Positions 28,674 through 36,840 of a DNA stretch of 64,000 nt are shown here, one piece after another. Source of the stretch: Sphingomonas caseinilytica. GTDB lineage: Bacteria; Pseudomonadota; Alphaproteobacteria; Sphingomonadales; Sphingomonadaceae. The stretch is from the NCBI RefSeq assembly GCF_023516455.1, contig NZ_JAMGBA010000001.1, positions 620,001 through 684,000 on the forward strand. Reading direction: 5' to 3'. The notes beneath the pieces are model-generated. The model was not told where the DNA came from. It searched no databases and saw nothing but the letters and a program-made list of their open reading frames with translations. Position 1 is the first letter of the stretch, and each line of letters starts with the position of its first letter. A program made the position numbers and the translations under genes.

Positions 28674-30655
28674 GCAATTTCCCTAACTTTGATATGTGCG
28701 AGGACGCGCTCGGTGATCTTGGGCGCGGTTATCCCGAAATGGTCGTAAAGGTCGGTGGCCGGCGCGGACGCGCCGAACCGGTCGATGCCGATGCGAAGAC
28801 CGTGGAGGCCGGTGTAGCGCTCCCAGCCGAAGGTTGTCCCCGCCTCGATCGACACGCGAAGGACCTCGCGGTTCGAAACGTCGGGCAGGATATCTTCGCG
28901 ATAAGCATCGGGCTGGAGGTCGAACATCTCCGTGCAAGGCATGGAAACCACGTCGGCACCGATGCCTTCGCCTTCAAGGTTTGCCGCGACCGCCATGGCG
29001 ATTTCGACTTCGGAACCGGTGGCGATCAGGATCACCTTGCGCGCAGCCTTCGCCGATTTCAGGCGGTAACCACCGCGAGCCGACAAATTCTCGTCGGATC
29101 GCTCGGTGCGGACCGGCGCCAGATTTTGGCGCGACAGCGCAAGCAGGCTCGGACCGTCATTGGCCAGCGCCGCCGCCCAGCACTCTGCCGTCTCGACCGC
29201 ATCGGCCGGACGATAGACGTGCAGCCCAGGCATCGCGCGCAGCGATTGCAGATGCTCGATCGGCTGGTGGGTCGGTCCGTCCTCGCCAAGGCCGATCGAG
29301 TCATGGGTCATGACATGGACCGCCTTGGCGCCCATCAGCGCCCCCAGGCGGATCGCCGGCCGGCTATAGTCGGAGAAGACCAGGAAGGTGCCGCCATAGG
29401 GCAGGATGCCGCCATGCAGCGCCATTCCATTCATCGCCGCCGCCATGCCGAATTCGCGGATGCCGTAATAGATGTAACGGCCCGCGTAATTCTCCGCGGT
29501 CAGCGGCTGCAGCGCCTTGGTCTTGGTGTTGTTCGATCCGGTAAGGTCCGCTGAACCGCCGATCGTCCACGGGCAAGCCGAATTGATCGCTTCCAGCGCC
29601 ATCTCCGACGCCTTGCGGGTCGCGACCTTGGGCGGATTGGCGACCAGCTCGTCGAGGTAGGGCTTCAGCCAGCTATCGCTGATCCTGCCGGCCAGTTGGT
29701 CGCGCAACTCCTGCGCCCTTCCGCTGGCTTCGAGGCGTGAAAGCCATTCCGAACGAGCCGAGCTGCCGCGGGTGCCGGCTTCGCGCCATGCCTTGGCGAC
29801 ATCGGCGGGAATTTCGAACGGCGGCAGGTCCCAACCCAACTCCTTGCGGGCAGCTGCGACTTCGTCCGCTCCCAGGGGCGAACCATGCGTTGCGGCCGTA
29901 CCCTGCTTGTTGGGCGCGCCATAGCCGATGATGGTCTTGCAGCGGATCAGCGACGGACGCGGATCGGCAACTGCTTCGTCGATCGCCTTGGAAACCTTGG
30001 CCGAATCCATCCCGTCGCATTCGACGGTGTGCCAGCCCATCGCCTCATGGCGTGCCAGCACGTCTTCCTTGCGGCTGAGGTCGGTAGAACCGTCGATGGT
30101 GATCTTGTTGTCGTCCCACAGGACGATCAGCCGCCCGAGCTTCAGATGCCCGGCAAGCCCGACGGCTTCGTGGTTGATGCCCTCCATCAGGCAGCCGTCG
30201 CCGGCAACCACATAGGTGCGGTGATCGACAAGCTCATCGCCATAGACGGCGTTGAGATGCCGCTCCGCGATCGCCATTCCGACAGCAGAGGCCAGGCCCT
30301 GTCCCAGCGGCCCCGTCGTCGTTTCGATGCCCGGAAGCATGAAGTTTTCCGGATGGCCCGCACAGGGGCTGGAAAGCTGCCGGAAATTGCGGATTTCTTC
30401 CATCGTCGGGCGCGCATGGCCCGTCAGATGAAGAAGCGCATAGATCAGCATCGATCCATGGCCGGCGGACAGCACGAAGCGGTCACGGTCGGGCCAGTGC
30501 GGATCGGCCGGATCATATTTCAGATGCTTGGTGAACAGCGCGGTCGCGGCGTCCGCCATGCCCATCGGCATGCCGGGGTGACCGCTGTTGGCGGCTTCGA
30601 CTGCATCCATCGCCAGGGCGCGAATGGCATTGGCGAGTCGGCGTTGGGTAGCCAT
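28670..30655 (-). CDS. tkt: Transketolase
   Basis: 661 residues from the ATG at 30655 ([20 protein letters not shown]); an in-frame start 28 codons upstream adds no conserved sequence. Thiamine-diphosphate enzyme of the pentose phosphate pathway. Motifs: [36 protein letters not shown] (the ThDP/metal loop) and [20 protein letters not shown]. Confidence 0.97.
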   Translation of the reverse strand: MATQRRLANAIRALAMDAVEAANSGHPGMPMGMADAATALFTKHLKYDPADPHWPDRDRFVLSAGHGSMLIYALLHLTGHARPTMEEIRNFRQLSSPCAGHPENFMLPGIETTTGPLGQGLASAVGMAIAERHLNAVYGDELVDHRTYVVAGDGCLMEGINHEAVGLAGHLKLGRLIVLWDDNKITIDGSTDLSRKEDVLARHEAMGWHTVECDGMDSAKVSKAIDEAVADPRPSLIRCKTIIGYGAPNKQGTAATHGSPLGADEVAAARKELGWDLPPFEIPADVAKAWREAGTRGSSARSEWLSRLEASGRAQELRDQLAGRISDSWLKPYLDELVANPPKVATRKASEMALEAINSACPWTIGGSADLTGSNNTKTKALQPLTAENYAGRYIYYGIREFGMAAAMNGMALHGGILPYGGTFLVFSDYSRPAIRLGALMGAKAVHVMTHDSIGLGEDGPTHQPIEHLQSLRAMPGLHVYRPADAVETAECWAAALANDGPSLLALSRQNLAPVRTERSDENLSARGGYRLKSAKAARKVILIATGSEVEIAMAVAANLEGEGIGADVVSMPCTEMFDLQPDAYREDILPDVSNREVLRVSIEAGTTFGWERYTGLHGLRIGIDRFGASAPATDLYDHFGITAPKITERVLAHIKVREIA

Positions 30656-30763
30656 TGAATCTCCATGGGTCGGCCGGGATGGAAATAATGGGCTGGCCGA
30701 TGGTTTGGTGCCTATTGTCGGGAGAGTGCGTGGCGTCAACCTTGGGACGGATTCTGAGCCGCC

Positions 30764-30791
30764 TTGCGGACTGCATTCATTCTGCTACGCC
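30764..30791 (+). promoter_or_regulatory. Possible promoter of the zapA operon
   Basis: TTGCGG (30764-30769), a 16-nt spacer, then TACGCC (30786-30791). A start site at about 30798 would leave almost no leader before the ATG at 30801. Weakly supported. Confidence 0.3.
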
Positions 30792-30800
30792 TTGTGAACC

Positions 30801-30974
30801 ATGAGCAGTAGGCCATTGGAAGAAGCCATGGATCGTGCCGAGCGCGCCTTGTTGCGCATCGAGCGAGCCATTGAACGCGGCGCGATGCATGATGGCCGCG
30901 ACGACAAGCTTCGCGCCAATGTCGCAAGCGCGATCGCGGAACTGGATTCGATCATCAAGGAAGCGGGCCGCTAA
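30801..30974 (+). CDS. 57-residue helical protein upstream of zapA (ZauP-like candidate)
   Basis: MSSRPLEEAMDRAERALL onward is charged and continuously helical, with heptad-compatible leucine, isoleucine and alanine spacing, ending AELDSIIKEAGR. Its TAA overlaps the zapA ATG (TAATG), proving coupling. In Caulobacter a coiled-coil partner of ZapA (ZauP) is encoded just upstream of zapA; similarity here is by position and composition only, and this protein is shorter. Confidence 0.75.
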   Translation: MSSRPLEEAMDRAERALLRIERAIERGAMHDGRDDKLRANVASAIAELDSIIKEAGR

Positions 30975-31288
30975 TGGCGGAGGTCGAGCTCACCATCGCC
31001 GGCCGTCCCTACAAGGTCGCGTGCCGCAATGGCGAGGAAGACACGCTGCGCGCTGCCGGCGCACTGGTCGACGCCAAGAGCCGGGAGGCGCTGGCAGGCC
31101 TCGGAACCCTGTCCGAATCGCGACAATTGCTGTTCGCGGCACTGCTGCTTGCCGACCAGCTGGTCGATGGACGGGAGGTTGAAATACCGACCGGCCCCGA
31201 TCCGGAGCTGGTCGAGCGGACGCAACTTCTCGCTCAGCGGCTCGAATCCTTGGCCGACCGTCTTGAGCAAAACGGTGTCGAGCCCTAA
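30974..31288 (+). CDS. zapA: Cell division protein ZapA
   Basis: 104 residues. Promotes FtsZ ring bundling at mid-cell. The N-terminal beta strand and VELTIAGRPYKVACRNGEE match ZapA, followed by LRAAGALVDAKSREALAGL and a C-terminal coiled coil (about 55-100). Followed immediately by 6S RNA and the folate cyclo-ligase, the classic zapA-ssrS-ygfA arrangement. Confidence 0.92.
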   Translation: MAEVELTIAGRPYKVACRNGEEDTLRAAGALVDAKSREALAGLGTLSESRQLLFAALLLADQLVDGREVEIPTGPDPELVERTQLLAQRLESLADRLEQNGVEP

Positions 31289-31291
31289 ATA
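31263..31291 (+). promoter_or_regulatory. Predicted promoter of 6S RNA
   Basis: TTGAGC (31263-31268), a 17-nt spacer, TAAATA (31286-31291). It lies inside the 3' end of zapA, giving a start near 31298. Confidence 0.55.
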
Positions 31292-31297
31292 GGACCC

Positions 31298-31450
31298 GAC
31301 GGGTACTGCCTCGTACGAGCTTTAACGAAAATCCCTGAGGCGATATCGATCCGAAAGGGAGCTGTCCCTGCCCGGGCCAATTGGGTTACCAAGGGGTCCG
31401 AAGCACACGGCGCCCACCTGACGTTTTGGCGTCAGAGGATTTTAGGGCAA
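31298..31450 (+). ncRNA. ssrS: 6S RNA
   Basis: Located between zapA and the 5-formyl-THF cyclo-ligase, the conserved 6S position. The conserved CCCTGAGGCGATATC element near 31336 resembles the E. coli 6S stretch CCCTGAGCCGATATT, and the 3' half carries GGTCCGAAGCACACGGCG and GCCCACCTGACG, as in alphaproteobacterial 6S. The RNA mimics an open promoter and binds RNA polymerase. Ends are approximate; the 3' end is inferred. Confidence 0.78.
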
Positions 31451-31456
31451 ACGGCC

Positions 31457-32047
31457 ATGGTGGTCCCGTCACATCCTTCCTTGCCGGCCGACAAGGTCTC
31501 GCTCCGGCGCCTGGCTCGCCAGCGCCGCCGCGCCTTCGTCGAATCGCTTGCAGAGGGAGAGCGCGACAATCTCGAAAGCCGCCTCGCGGAAGTGCTTGGA
31601 CCAGCGCTGGTCAAATCTCGAATCACCGGCGGTTATTGCCCGATGCCGAACGAGATCAGCCCGCTTCCCGCGATGGAGGCGGCGACACATCGCGGCACCA
31701 TCCTCGCCTATCCGGCCTTCAGCGATCATCAGAGCCAGTTCAAATTCCTGGCAGGCGAACCGGAAGAGCCGGGGCCATGGTCCTGCTTCCAGCCCTTGCT
31801 CGATTCTCCCGAAGTGTTTCCGGATCTGGTGCTGGTCCCTCTCGTCGCCATCGACGGACACGGAACCCGTCTTGGCCAGGGAAAAGGCCATTACGACCGC
31901 GTCCTCGCCAAGCTGCGCGAACATGGCGCGTTGCTGATCGGCGTGGGCTGGCGGGTGCAGAAGCTGGATGAGACGATTCCGGCAGAGCCTTGGGACGTGC
32001 CATTGGACGGGTTTGCTTCGCCGGACGGGCTGGAGATGTTCAGGTAG
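31457..32047 (+). CDS. 5-formyltetrahydrofolate cyclo-ligase
   Basis: 196 residues. Converts 5-formyl-THF to 5,10-methenyl-THF using ATP. Motifs: LRRLARQRRRAF near the start, YCPMPNEISPLPAMEAA, LVPLVAIDGHGTRLGQGKGHYD (the Mg-ATP loop) and IGVGWRVQKLDETIPAEPWD. The ATG is only a few bases past the 6S RNA, so co-transcription is likely. Confidence 0.94.
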   Translation: MVVPSHPSLPADKVSLRRLARQRRRAFVESLAEGERDNLESRLAEVLGPALVKSRITGGYCPMPNEISPLPAMEAATHRGTILAYPAFSDHQSQFKFLAGEPEEPGPWSCFQPLLDSPEVFPDLVLVPLVAIDGHGTRLGQGKGHYDRVLAKLREHGALLIGVGWRVQKLDETIPAEPWDVPLDGFASPDGLEMFR

Positions 32048-32065
32048 CCCCTGATCCCCCTATTC

Positions 32066-32161
32066 CGTCGCCCCAGCGAAGGCTGGGGCCCATGTCATCG
32101 AGACAATTCAACTGTAGGCGTGAGCCCCGCGACTTGGATGCCAGCCTTCGCTGGCATGACG
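32066..32161. repeat. Palindromic repeat, CCCCAGCGAAGGCTGGGG type
   Basis: The left part is CGTCGCCCCAGCGAAGGCTGG and the right part is GCCAGCCTTCGCTGGCATGACG. Same family as 27571-27654. It fills the space between the cyclo-ligase and the DUF2842 gene. Confidence 0.8.
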
Positions 32162-32182
32162 ATATGTTCTAGGACTGACCAA

Positions 32183-32401
32183 ATGACCCCGCCCCAGCCC
32201 TCATGGCGCAAGCCCGCCGGAATATTCGCGATCCTAGCGCTAATCGCCATCTGGGCCGTGCTGATCGTTTCGCTGTCTAATGCAGTCAGCCAATGGCCGA
32301 TCCTGGTCCAGGCGATCTTCTACCTGATTGCCGGAATCGCCTGGATTCTGCCGCTCAAACCGCTGCTGAGATGGATGGAAACCGGCCGGTTCCGCCAATA
32401 A
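32183..32401 (+). CDS. DUF2842-like small membrane protein
   Basis: 72 residues from the ATG at 32183. Two hydrophobic helices (AGIFAILALIAIWAVLIVSL, and AIFYLIAGIAWILPLKPLL) with the basic end RWMETGRFRQ. The SWRKPAG opening and LPLKPLLRWM ending resemble the DUF2842 family of alphaproteobacteria; function unknown. Confidence 0.75.
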   Translation: MTPPQPSWRKPAGIFAILALIAIWAVLIVSLSNAVSQWPILVQAIFYLIAGIAWILPLKPLLRWMETGRFRQ

Positions 32402-32485
32402 TCGTCAGTTCGCGCCCCGAAACGCACCGTTCGTCGACGGTTCATTGAAAATGCTGTATTGGGCCACCAATTCACCTCTTCGCTT

Positions 32486-33556
32486 ATGCAGCATGTGACT
32501 ACCTTCCAGCCCTTGAGGCCTTGGCGCACGCATCCGCGCGAGAGTGTTGCTGCGGCTATCCTCGGCGCGATCGGCCTCGTTGTTGCCGGGACGGGCGATG
32601 CGATGCCGTTGCTGCCCGAGTTCGCCAAGCAGGCTGAACCGGTCGCGGTTGCTGCACCGCCGGAATTGCTTCCGTCCCAGATTCGCGATCTCGCTCCGGA
32701 GACTGCGCTGCAAGTAAACGCGGGAATCCCGGTTGCCGGCGGTCCAAATCCGGCCGCAAGCCCATTCCTCTTCGGCAAGGCTTCGGCCGAGACGCGCGCC
32801 CGCGCGCTCGAATGCCTCACCAGCGCCATCTATTATGAAGCGGCGCAGGAACCGACCGACGGCCAACGCGCCGTTGCTCAGGTCGTCCTGAACCGCGTCC
32901 GCCACCCGGCTTTCCCGAACAGCGTGTGCGGCGTCGTCTACGAAGGATCGACGCGCAACACCGGCTGCCAGTTTACCTTCACTTGCGACGGATCGATGGC
33001 TTACGCGCCGATGCCGGCGCTGTGGAATCGCGCCCGCAAGCTGGCGGAAGAGGCTCTGAACGGCCGCGTCCATGCTCCCGTCGGCTATGCCACCCACTAT
33101 CACGCCAACTATGTCGTTCCTTACTGGGCTTCCAGCCTGGTCAAGACCGACGTCGAGGGCGCGCACATCTTCTACCGCTGGTCGGGCAATTGGGGCCGTC
33201 CTGCCTCGTTCGCCGATCGCTGGTCGGGAATTGAAGGCAATCCTGCCGCGCTCCGCATGGCCGCGCTCAGCGCGCCGCGCGTGAAGGCCGCTCCGGTGGC
33301 AACCGCCGAGGCGACCGTCGAAAAGCTCGAGGATGCCGGCGCCAAGGTCATTCACGGCAAGGACGGCCGCGTCCGCCTGCTATTCACGCCGGAAGCGCGC
33401 GAAGTGGTCGAAAAGGTCAAGGTGACCCCCTACGTGGAACGCGTCGCTGCTTCGCAGAATCTTCGCAACGCCCTCGATGGCGGTTCCAGCGACGAGCCGG
33501 CCTTTGGCGCAGCCAAGGAAGAGCCGAAGCCGGTCGAGACCGCCTCGGCCCAATAA
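32486..33556 (+). CDS. SleB-type cell wall hydrolase
   Basis: 356 residues from the ATG at 32486; a TTG nine codons upstream is less likely. A hydrophobic segment (AAAILGAIGLVVAG, about 24-37) is followed by a proline/alanine-rich linker and the hydrolase_2 domain (about 90-240): CLTSAIYYEAAQEPTDGQRA, VAQVVLNRVRHPAFPNSVCG, CQFTFTCDGS, and ATHYHANYVVPYWAS. The first glutamate in YYEA is the probable catalytic acid. The C-terminal about 100 residues are unique and low in motifs. Confidence 0.9.
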   Translation: MQHVTTFQPLRPWRTHPRESVAAAILGAIGLVVAGTGDAMPLLPEFAKQAEPVAVAAPPELLPSQIRDLAPETALQVNAGIPVAGGPNPAASPFLFGKASAETRARALECLTSAIYYEAAQEPTDGQRAVAQVVLNRVRHPAFPNSVCGVVYEGSTRNTGCQFTFTCDGSMAYAPMPALWNRARKLAEEALNGRVHAPVGYATHYHANYVVPYWASSLVKTDVEGAHIFYRWSGNWGRPASFADRWSGIEGNPAALRMAALSAPRVKAAPVATAEATVEKLEDAGAKVIHGKDGRVRLLFTPEAREVVEKVKVTPYVERVAASQNLRNALDGGSSDEPAFGAAKEEPKPVETASAQ

Positions 33557-33559
33557 GCA

Positions 33560-33594
33560 AAAAGGCCCGCGTGAAAGCGGGCCTTTTGTTTTTC
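33560..33594. terminator. Bidirectional intrinsic terminator between the hydrolase gene and tRNA-Asp
   Basis: Stem AAAAGGCCCGC/GCGGGCCTTTT with a six-base loop, followed by a T run on the plus strand; the A run on the left serves the minus strand. It would end the hydrolase transcript and tRNA-Asp. Confidence 0.85.
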
Positions 33595-33607
33595 CACATG
33601 AATGGAA

Positions 33608-33684
<77 letters not shown>

Positions 33685-33702
33685 GCTTTGGCTGTGGCGG
33701 GG

Positions 33703-33731
33703 CAACTAGGAGAGCCGCCCTACCCTGTCAA
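33703..33731 (-). promoter_or_regulatory. Predicted promoter of tRNA-Asp
   Basis: TTGACA (33726-33731), 17-nt spacer, TAGTTG (33703-33708) on the minus strand, about 19 nt upstream of the tRNA 5' end. A consensus -35 and usual spacing. Confidence 0.65.
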
Positions 33732-33751
33732 CACGCATCGGCCGTGTTTTT

Positions 33752-34909
33752 TCAGCCGTCCTTTTCTTCATCCTCGCCGACATGGGTCAGCGTCCCGTCC
33801 TCGAACAGGAAACCGGCGATGTCGGGCGTCCCGGCCGCGGCGAACACCGTCTTGAAGATGATCAGCAGCGGCACGGCCAGAAGCGCGCCCGTAGTGCCCC
33901 AGACCCAGGCCCAGAAAGACAGGGAGACCAGGATCAGCAGCGGATTGATGGTCAGCCTTTTGCCCACCACCAGCGGCGTGATGACGTTCGCCTCGATCAT
34001 GTGGAGGCCGATGAACACCAGCGGCGGAAGCATCGCCGCCCAGGGATCGGAGAAGGTCATCAGGCCGCCCAGCGCGAGCAGCAGCGCGGCGACGATGGGA
34101 CCTAGGTAGGGAATATAGTTGAGCACCGCGACGATGCCGCCCCACATTACCGGCGAATCCATCCCCATCGCCCAAAGGATCGCGGCGGTGAGGCCGCCCA
34201 GGCAGACGTTGATGATGGTGATGGTCGCGATGTAGGTCGACGTCGCATCGACGGTCTGCTGGATGACGCGTGCGGTGGTCAGCGCGCCTTCGAAGCTCCC
34301 GCGACTAACGATCGTGCGCTTCCGCATCCCCGTCCACCCGGCAAGGAAGAAATAGATCACCAGCAGCGCGAAGAAGAGCTGCACCGCCGCGTGCGGCGCC
34401 GAGGCCGTGATGATACCAAGCATCGAATTGGGCGTCTCGACCCGGACGGTCCTTGCCTGGCTTGCCTCGATCGAGATTCGCGCAGCCGTCTTGTCGATGA
34501 ATTTCTCGAGGTTGGAATAAAGGTCGATCAGCGGCGCCAATGCCTGGGTTACCCGGTCGATCCGCTGCGGGATCAGCACCACCCAGTCGATCGCCGGGAT
34601 GACGATCGCCGCCACCGCGAAGATCGCAATCGCCAGGAACACTAGCACGCACAGCAAGGCCGCAAGCTTTGCCGGCACTCCGCGCCGCTCGAACCATTCC
34701 AGCATCGGCACCAGCGCGATCGCAACCACCAGCGCGGCGGTGACCGGAAGGAAGAATTCCGCCCCATATCTTAGCGCGAACGGAAGCGAGATGATCAGCC
34801 CTACGCCGGCCATCAAGGTCAGCGACGCCAGCAGGCGGACGCGCTTTACCTGCAGCGCCTCCATGTCATGGGCGTGCGAATCGCCGGGCTTTTCTGTGCG
34901 CGCATCCAT
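33752..34909 (-). CDS. AI-2E family transporter (DUF20)
   Basis: 385 residues with about eight membrane helices. Segments LPFALRYGAEFFLPVTAALV (TM1-2), ILWAMGMDSPVMWGGIVAVL with the NYIPYLGPIVAA loop, and HMIEANVITPLVVGKRLTIN-type motif (the family signature). Family members export autoinducer-2 or act as Na+(Li+)/H+ antiporters; substrate cannot be read here. Downstream 34910-35071 shows no gene. Confidence 0.9.
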   Translation of the reverse strand: MDARTEKPGDSHAHDMEALQVKRVRLLASLTLMAGVGLIISLPFALRYGAEFFLPVTAALVVAIALVPMLEWFERRGVPAKLAALLCVLVFLAIAIFAVAAIVIPAIDWVVLIPQRIDRVTQALAPLIDLYSNLEKFIDKTAARISIEASQARTVRVETPNSMLGIITASAPHAAVQLFFALLVIYFFLAGWTGMRKRTIVSRGSFEGALTTARVIQQTVDATSTYIATITIINVCLGGLTAAILWAMGMDSPVMWGGIVAVLNYIPYLGPIVAALLLALGGLMTFSDPWAAMLPPLVFIGLHMIEANVITPLVVGKRLTINPLLILVSLSFWAWVWGTTGALLAVPLLIIFKTVFAAAGTPDIAGFLFEDGTLTHVGEDEEKDG

Positions 34910-35071
34910 TAATCCGGCATCTTAACCAAGGTTTGCCGGCAAGCCAGATGGGACTGAAGCGAAAGGGTCGCAGCGTTGCGGTGGCGCAACAAGCGAGCGA
35001 GCCTGTGCCGCGCTTTGCGCGATCGCGCTGCTCGGCAATCTTCCGGATTGCCTGCGTCGAGCCACATGCTC

Positions 35072-35090
35072 GCCAGTCCCCCGGACTGGC
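35072..35090 (-). terminator. Hairpin downstream of tRNA-Leu
   Basis: GCCAGTCC and GGACTGGC pair perfectly around three bases, 12 nt beyond the tRNA end. No T tract follows. Confidence 0.4.
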
Positions 35091-35102
35091 TGTGCGTGTG
35101 GC

Positions 35103-35188
35103 TGGTGCCCCCGGTCCGGGTCGAACGGACACTCCTTTTGGGAACTCGATTTTGAGTCGAGCGCGTCTACCAATTCCGCCACGGGGGC
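35103..35188 (-). tRNA. tRNA-Leu (CAA)
   Basis: 86 nt including CCA. GCCCCCG pairs with CGGGGGC. GTGGCGGAATTGGTAGACGC forms the D arm, the stem CTCGA/TCGAG surrounds loop CTCAAAA (anticodon CAA), and a long class II variable arm follows. Confidence 0.95.
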
Positions 35189-35201
35189 CCGAGGCTGGAG
35201 C

Positions 35202-35230
35202 CTGCTAGCGAAGCCTTTGGTCGCTGGCAA
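35202..35230 (-). promoter_or_regulatory. Predicted promoter of tRNA-Leu
   Basis: TTGCCA (35225-35230), 17-nt spacer, TAGCAG (35202-35207), about 14 nt upstream of the tRNA. The -35 box lies right against the comM stop codon. Confidence 0.5.
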
Positions 35231-36739
35231 TTAGTTCCTCGGTGCCTGTCTCCGATAGCTGAGCGCTTCGGCGACGTGGATGCGGCCCACCTCGTCCGAT
35301 CCGGAAAGATCCGCGATCGTCCTCGCCACCCGCATGACCCGGTGAAATCCTCGAGCGGACAGGCGCATTGCCGATGCGGCTGCGGCCAGCAGCTTCCTGC
35401 CCGCTTCGTCAGGCGTCGCCACATCGTCGAGCAGTTCGCCGTCCGCCTCGGCGTTAGTCCGCACCCCGCGCCCCTCGTAGCGCCGGGTCTGAACAGCCCG
35501 AGCCGCCGCTACCCGTCTCGCGACCTCTGCGCTCCCCTCGGCCGGCGGCGGCAGGGTGAGGTCGGCCGCGCTCACTCCCTGAACCTCGACATGCAAATCG
35601 ATCCGGTCGAGCAACGGCCCCGACACCCGCGCCTGATAGTCGGCGGCGCATCGCGGCGCCCTTGCGCAGGCCAGCGCCGGATCACCAAGATGCCCGCAAC
35701 GACAGGGATTCATCGCCGCCACCATCTGCACGCGCGCCGGGAATGTGACGTGCATGTTGGCCCGCGCGACGCTGACCGTGCCCGTTTCCAGCGGCTGGCG
35801 AAGCGAATCGAGCACCGGCCGCTGGAACTCCGGCAGTTCGTCCAGGAACAACACGCCAAGATGCGCCAGGCTGATCTCGCCCGGCCGGACCTTCAGCCCG
35901 CCGCCGACGAGCGCGGGCATTGACGCGCTATGATGCGGAGCGCGGAACGGCCGCCGCCGCCGCAGCCGCCCGCCTTCCAGTTCGCCCGCAACGCTGGCGA
36001 CCATCGACACTTCCAGCGCCTCTGCCGGCTCCAGCGGCGGCAATATCCCCGGCAAGCAGGCCGCCAGCAGCGACTTTCCCGCCCCCGGAGGTCCGCTCAT
36101 CAGCAGATTGTGCCCACCCGCCGCCGCGATCTCCAGCGCCCGCTTGGCGACCTCCTGTCCCTTGACCTGCTTGAAGTCCGGTCCCGAAGCGAGCGGCTCT
36201 GCCTCCCCAGGCTCCGGCGCGGGCAGCAACTGCCGCCCCTTGAAGTGGGACAGCAGCGCCAGCAAGTCCGGCGCCGCCAGCACCTCGATCCGCCCCGCCC
36301 ACGCTGCCTCGCTCCCTTGGGAAGCCGGGCAGATCAGCCCCATTTCCCGCGAGCTCGCATGGATCGCGGCCAGCAAGACGCCCGGCGACGCCGCGATCCG
36401 CCCGTCGAGGCTCAGCTCCCCAACCGCGACATAGTGCGAAAGGCTCTCGGCGTCGGTCGCCCCGATCGCGGCCAGCAGGCAAAGCGCGATCGGCAGGTCG
36501 TAATGAGAGCCCTCCTTGGGGAGATCCGCCGGCGACAGGTTGACGGTGATCCGCTTGGGCGGAAGCGCGAGGCCGATCGAACTCAGAGCCGCCCTCACCC
36601 GTTCACGGCTCTCGGCCACCGCCTTGTCGGGGAGGCCGACGATGACGAACGCGGGCAGCCCGGCGGACAGCTGCACCTGCACTTCGACGGCCCTCGCCTC
36701 GAGCCCCAGATAGGCGACGGTGGAAACGGTTGCTGTCAT
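35231..36739 (-). CDS. comM: YifB/ComM family Mg-chelatase-like ATPase
   Basis: 502 residues. A hexameric AAA+ helicase-like ATPase that, in competent bacteria, promotes branch migration of incoming DNA. N-terminal Lon-like ChlI domain (about 1-170), the Walker A GPPGAGKSLLA near 216, Walker B VLFLDELPEF near 295, CRCGHLGDPALACARAPRCA zinc-like motif, and SARGFHRVMRVARTIADL at the C-terminus. Isolated from known competence genes here. Confidence 0.94.
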   Translation of the reverse strand: MTATVSTVAYLGLEARAVEVQVQLSAGLPAFVIVGLPDKAVAESRERVRAALSSIGLALPPKRITVNLSPADLPKEGSHYDLPIALCLLAAIGATDAESLSHYVAVGELSLDGRIAASPGVLLAAIHASSREMGLICPASQGSEAAWAGRIEVLAAPDLLALLSHFKGRQLLPAPEPGEAEPLASGPDFKQVKGQEVAKRALEIAAAGGHNLLMSGPPGAGKSLLAACLPGILPPLEPAEALEVSMVASVAGELEGGRLRRRRPFRAPHHSASMPALVGGGLKVRPGEISLAHLGVLFLDELPEFQRPVLDSLRQPLETGTVSVARANMHVTFPARVQMVAAMNPCRCGHLGDPALACARAPRCAADYQARVSGPLLDRIDLHVEVQGVSAADLTLPPPAEGSAEVARRVAAARAVQTRRYEGRGVRTNAEADGELLDDVATPDEAGRKLLAAAASAMRLSARGFHRVMRVARTIADLSGSDEVGRIHVAEALSYRRQAPRN

Positions 36740-36840
36740 TGTCGCCGACGACGAAGCAGCGAAGCTCGGCGCCCGCTATCAAGATCTGCTCGTGATCAAA
36801 GCGCTGGCGCCTCATCGCCAAGCGATGCATCGTCCGGCCG

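Noticed and set aside
34933-35208. A plus-strand frame across the tRNA-Leu region
   Set aside because: It runs through tRNA-Leu and has no codon signature; the tRNA fold is certain.
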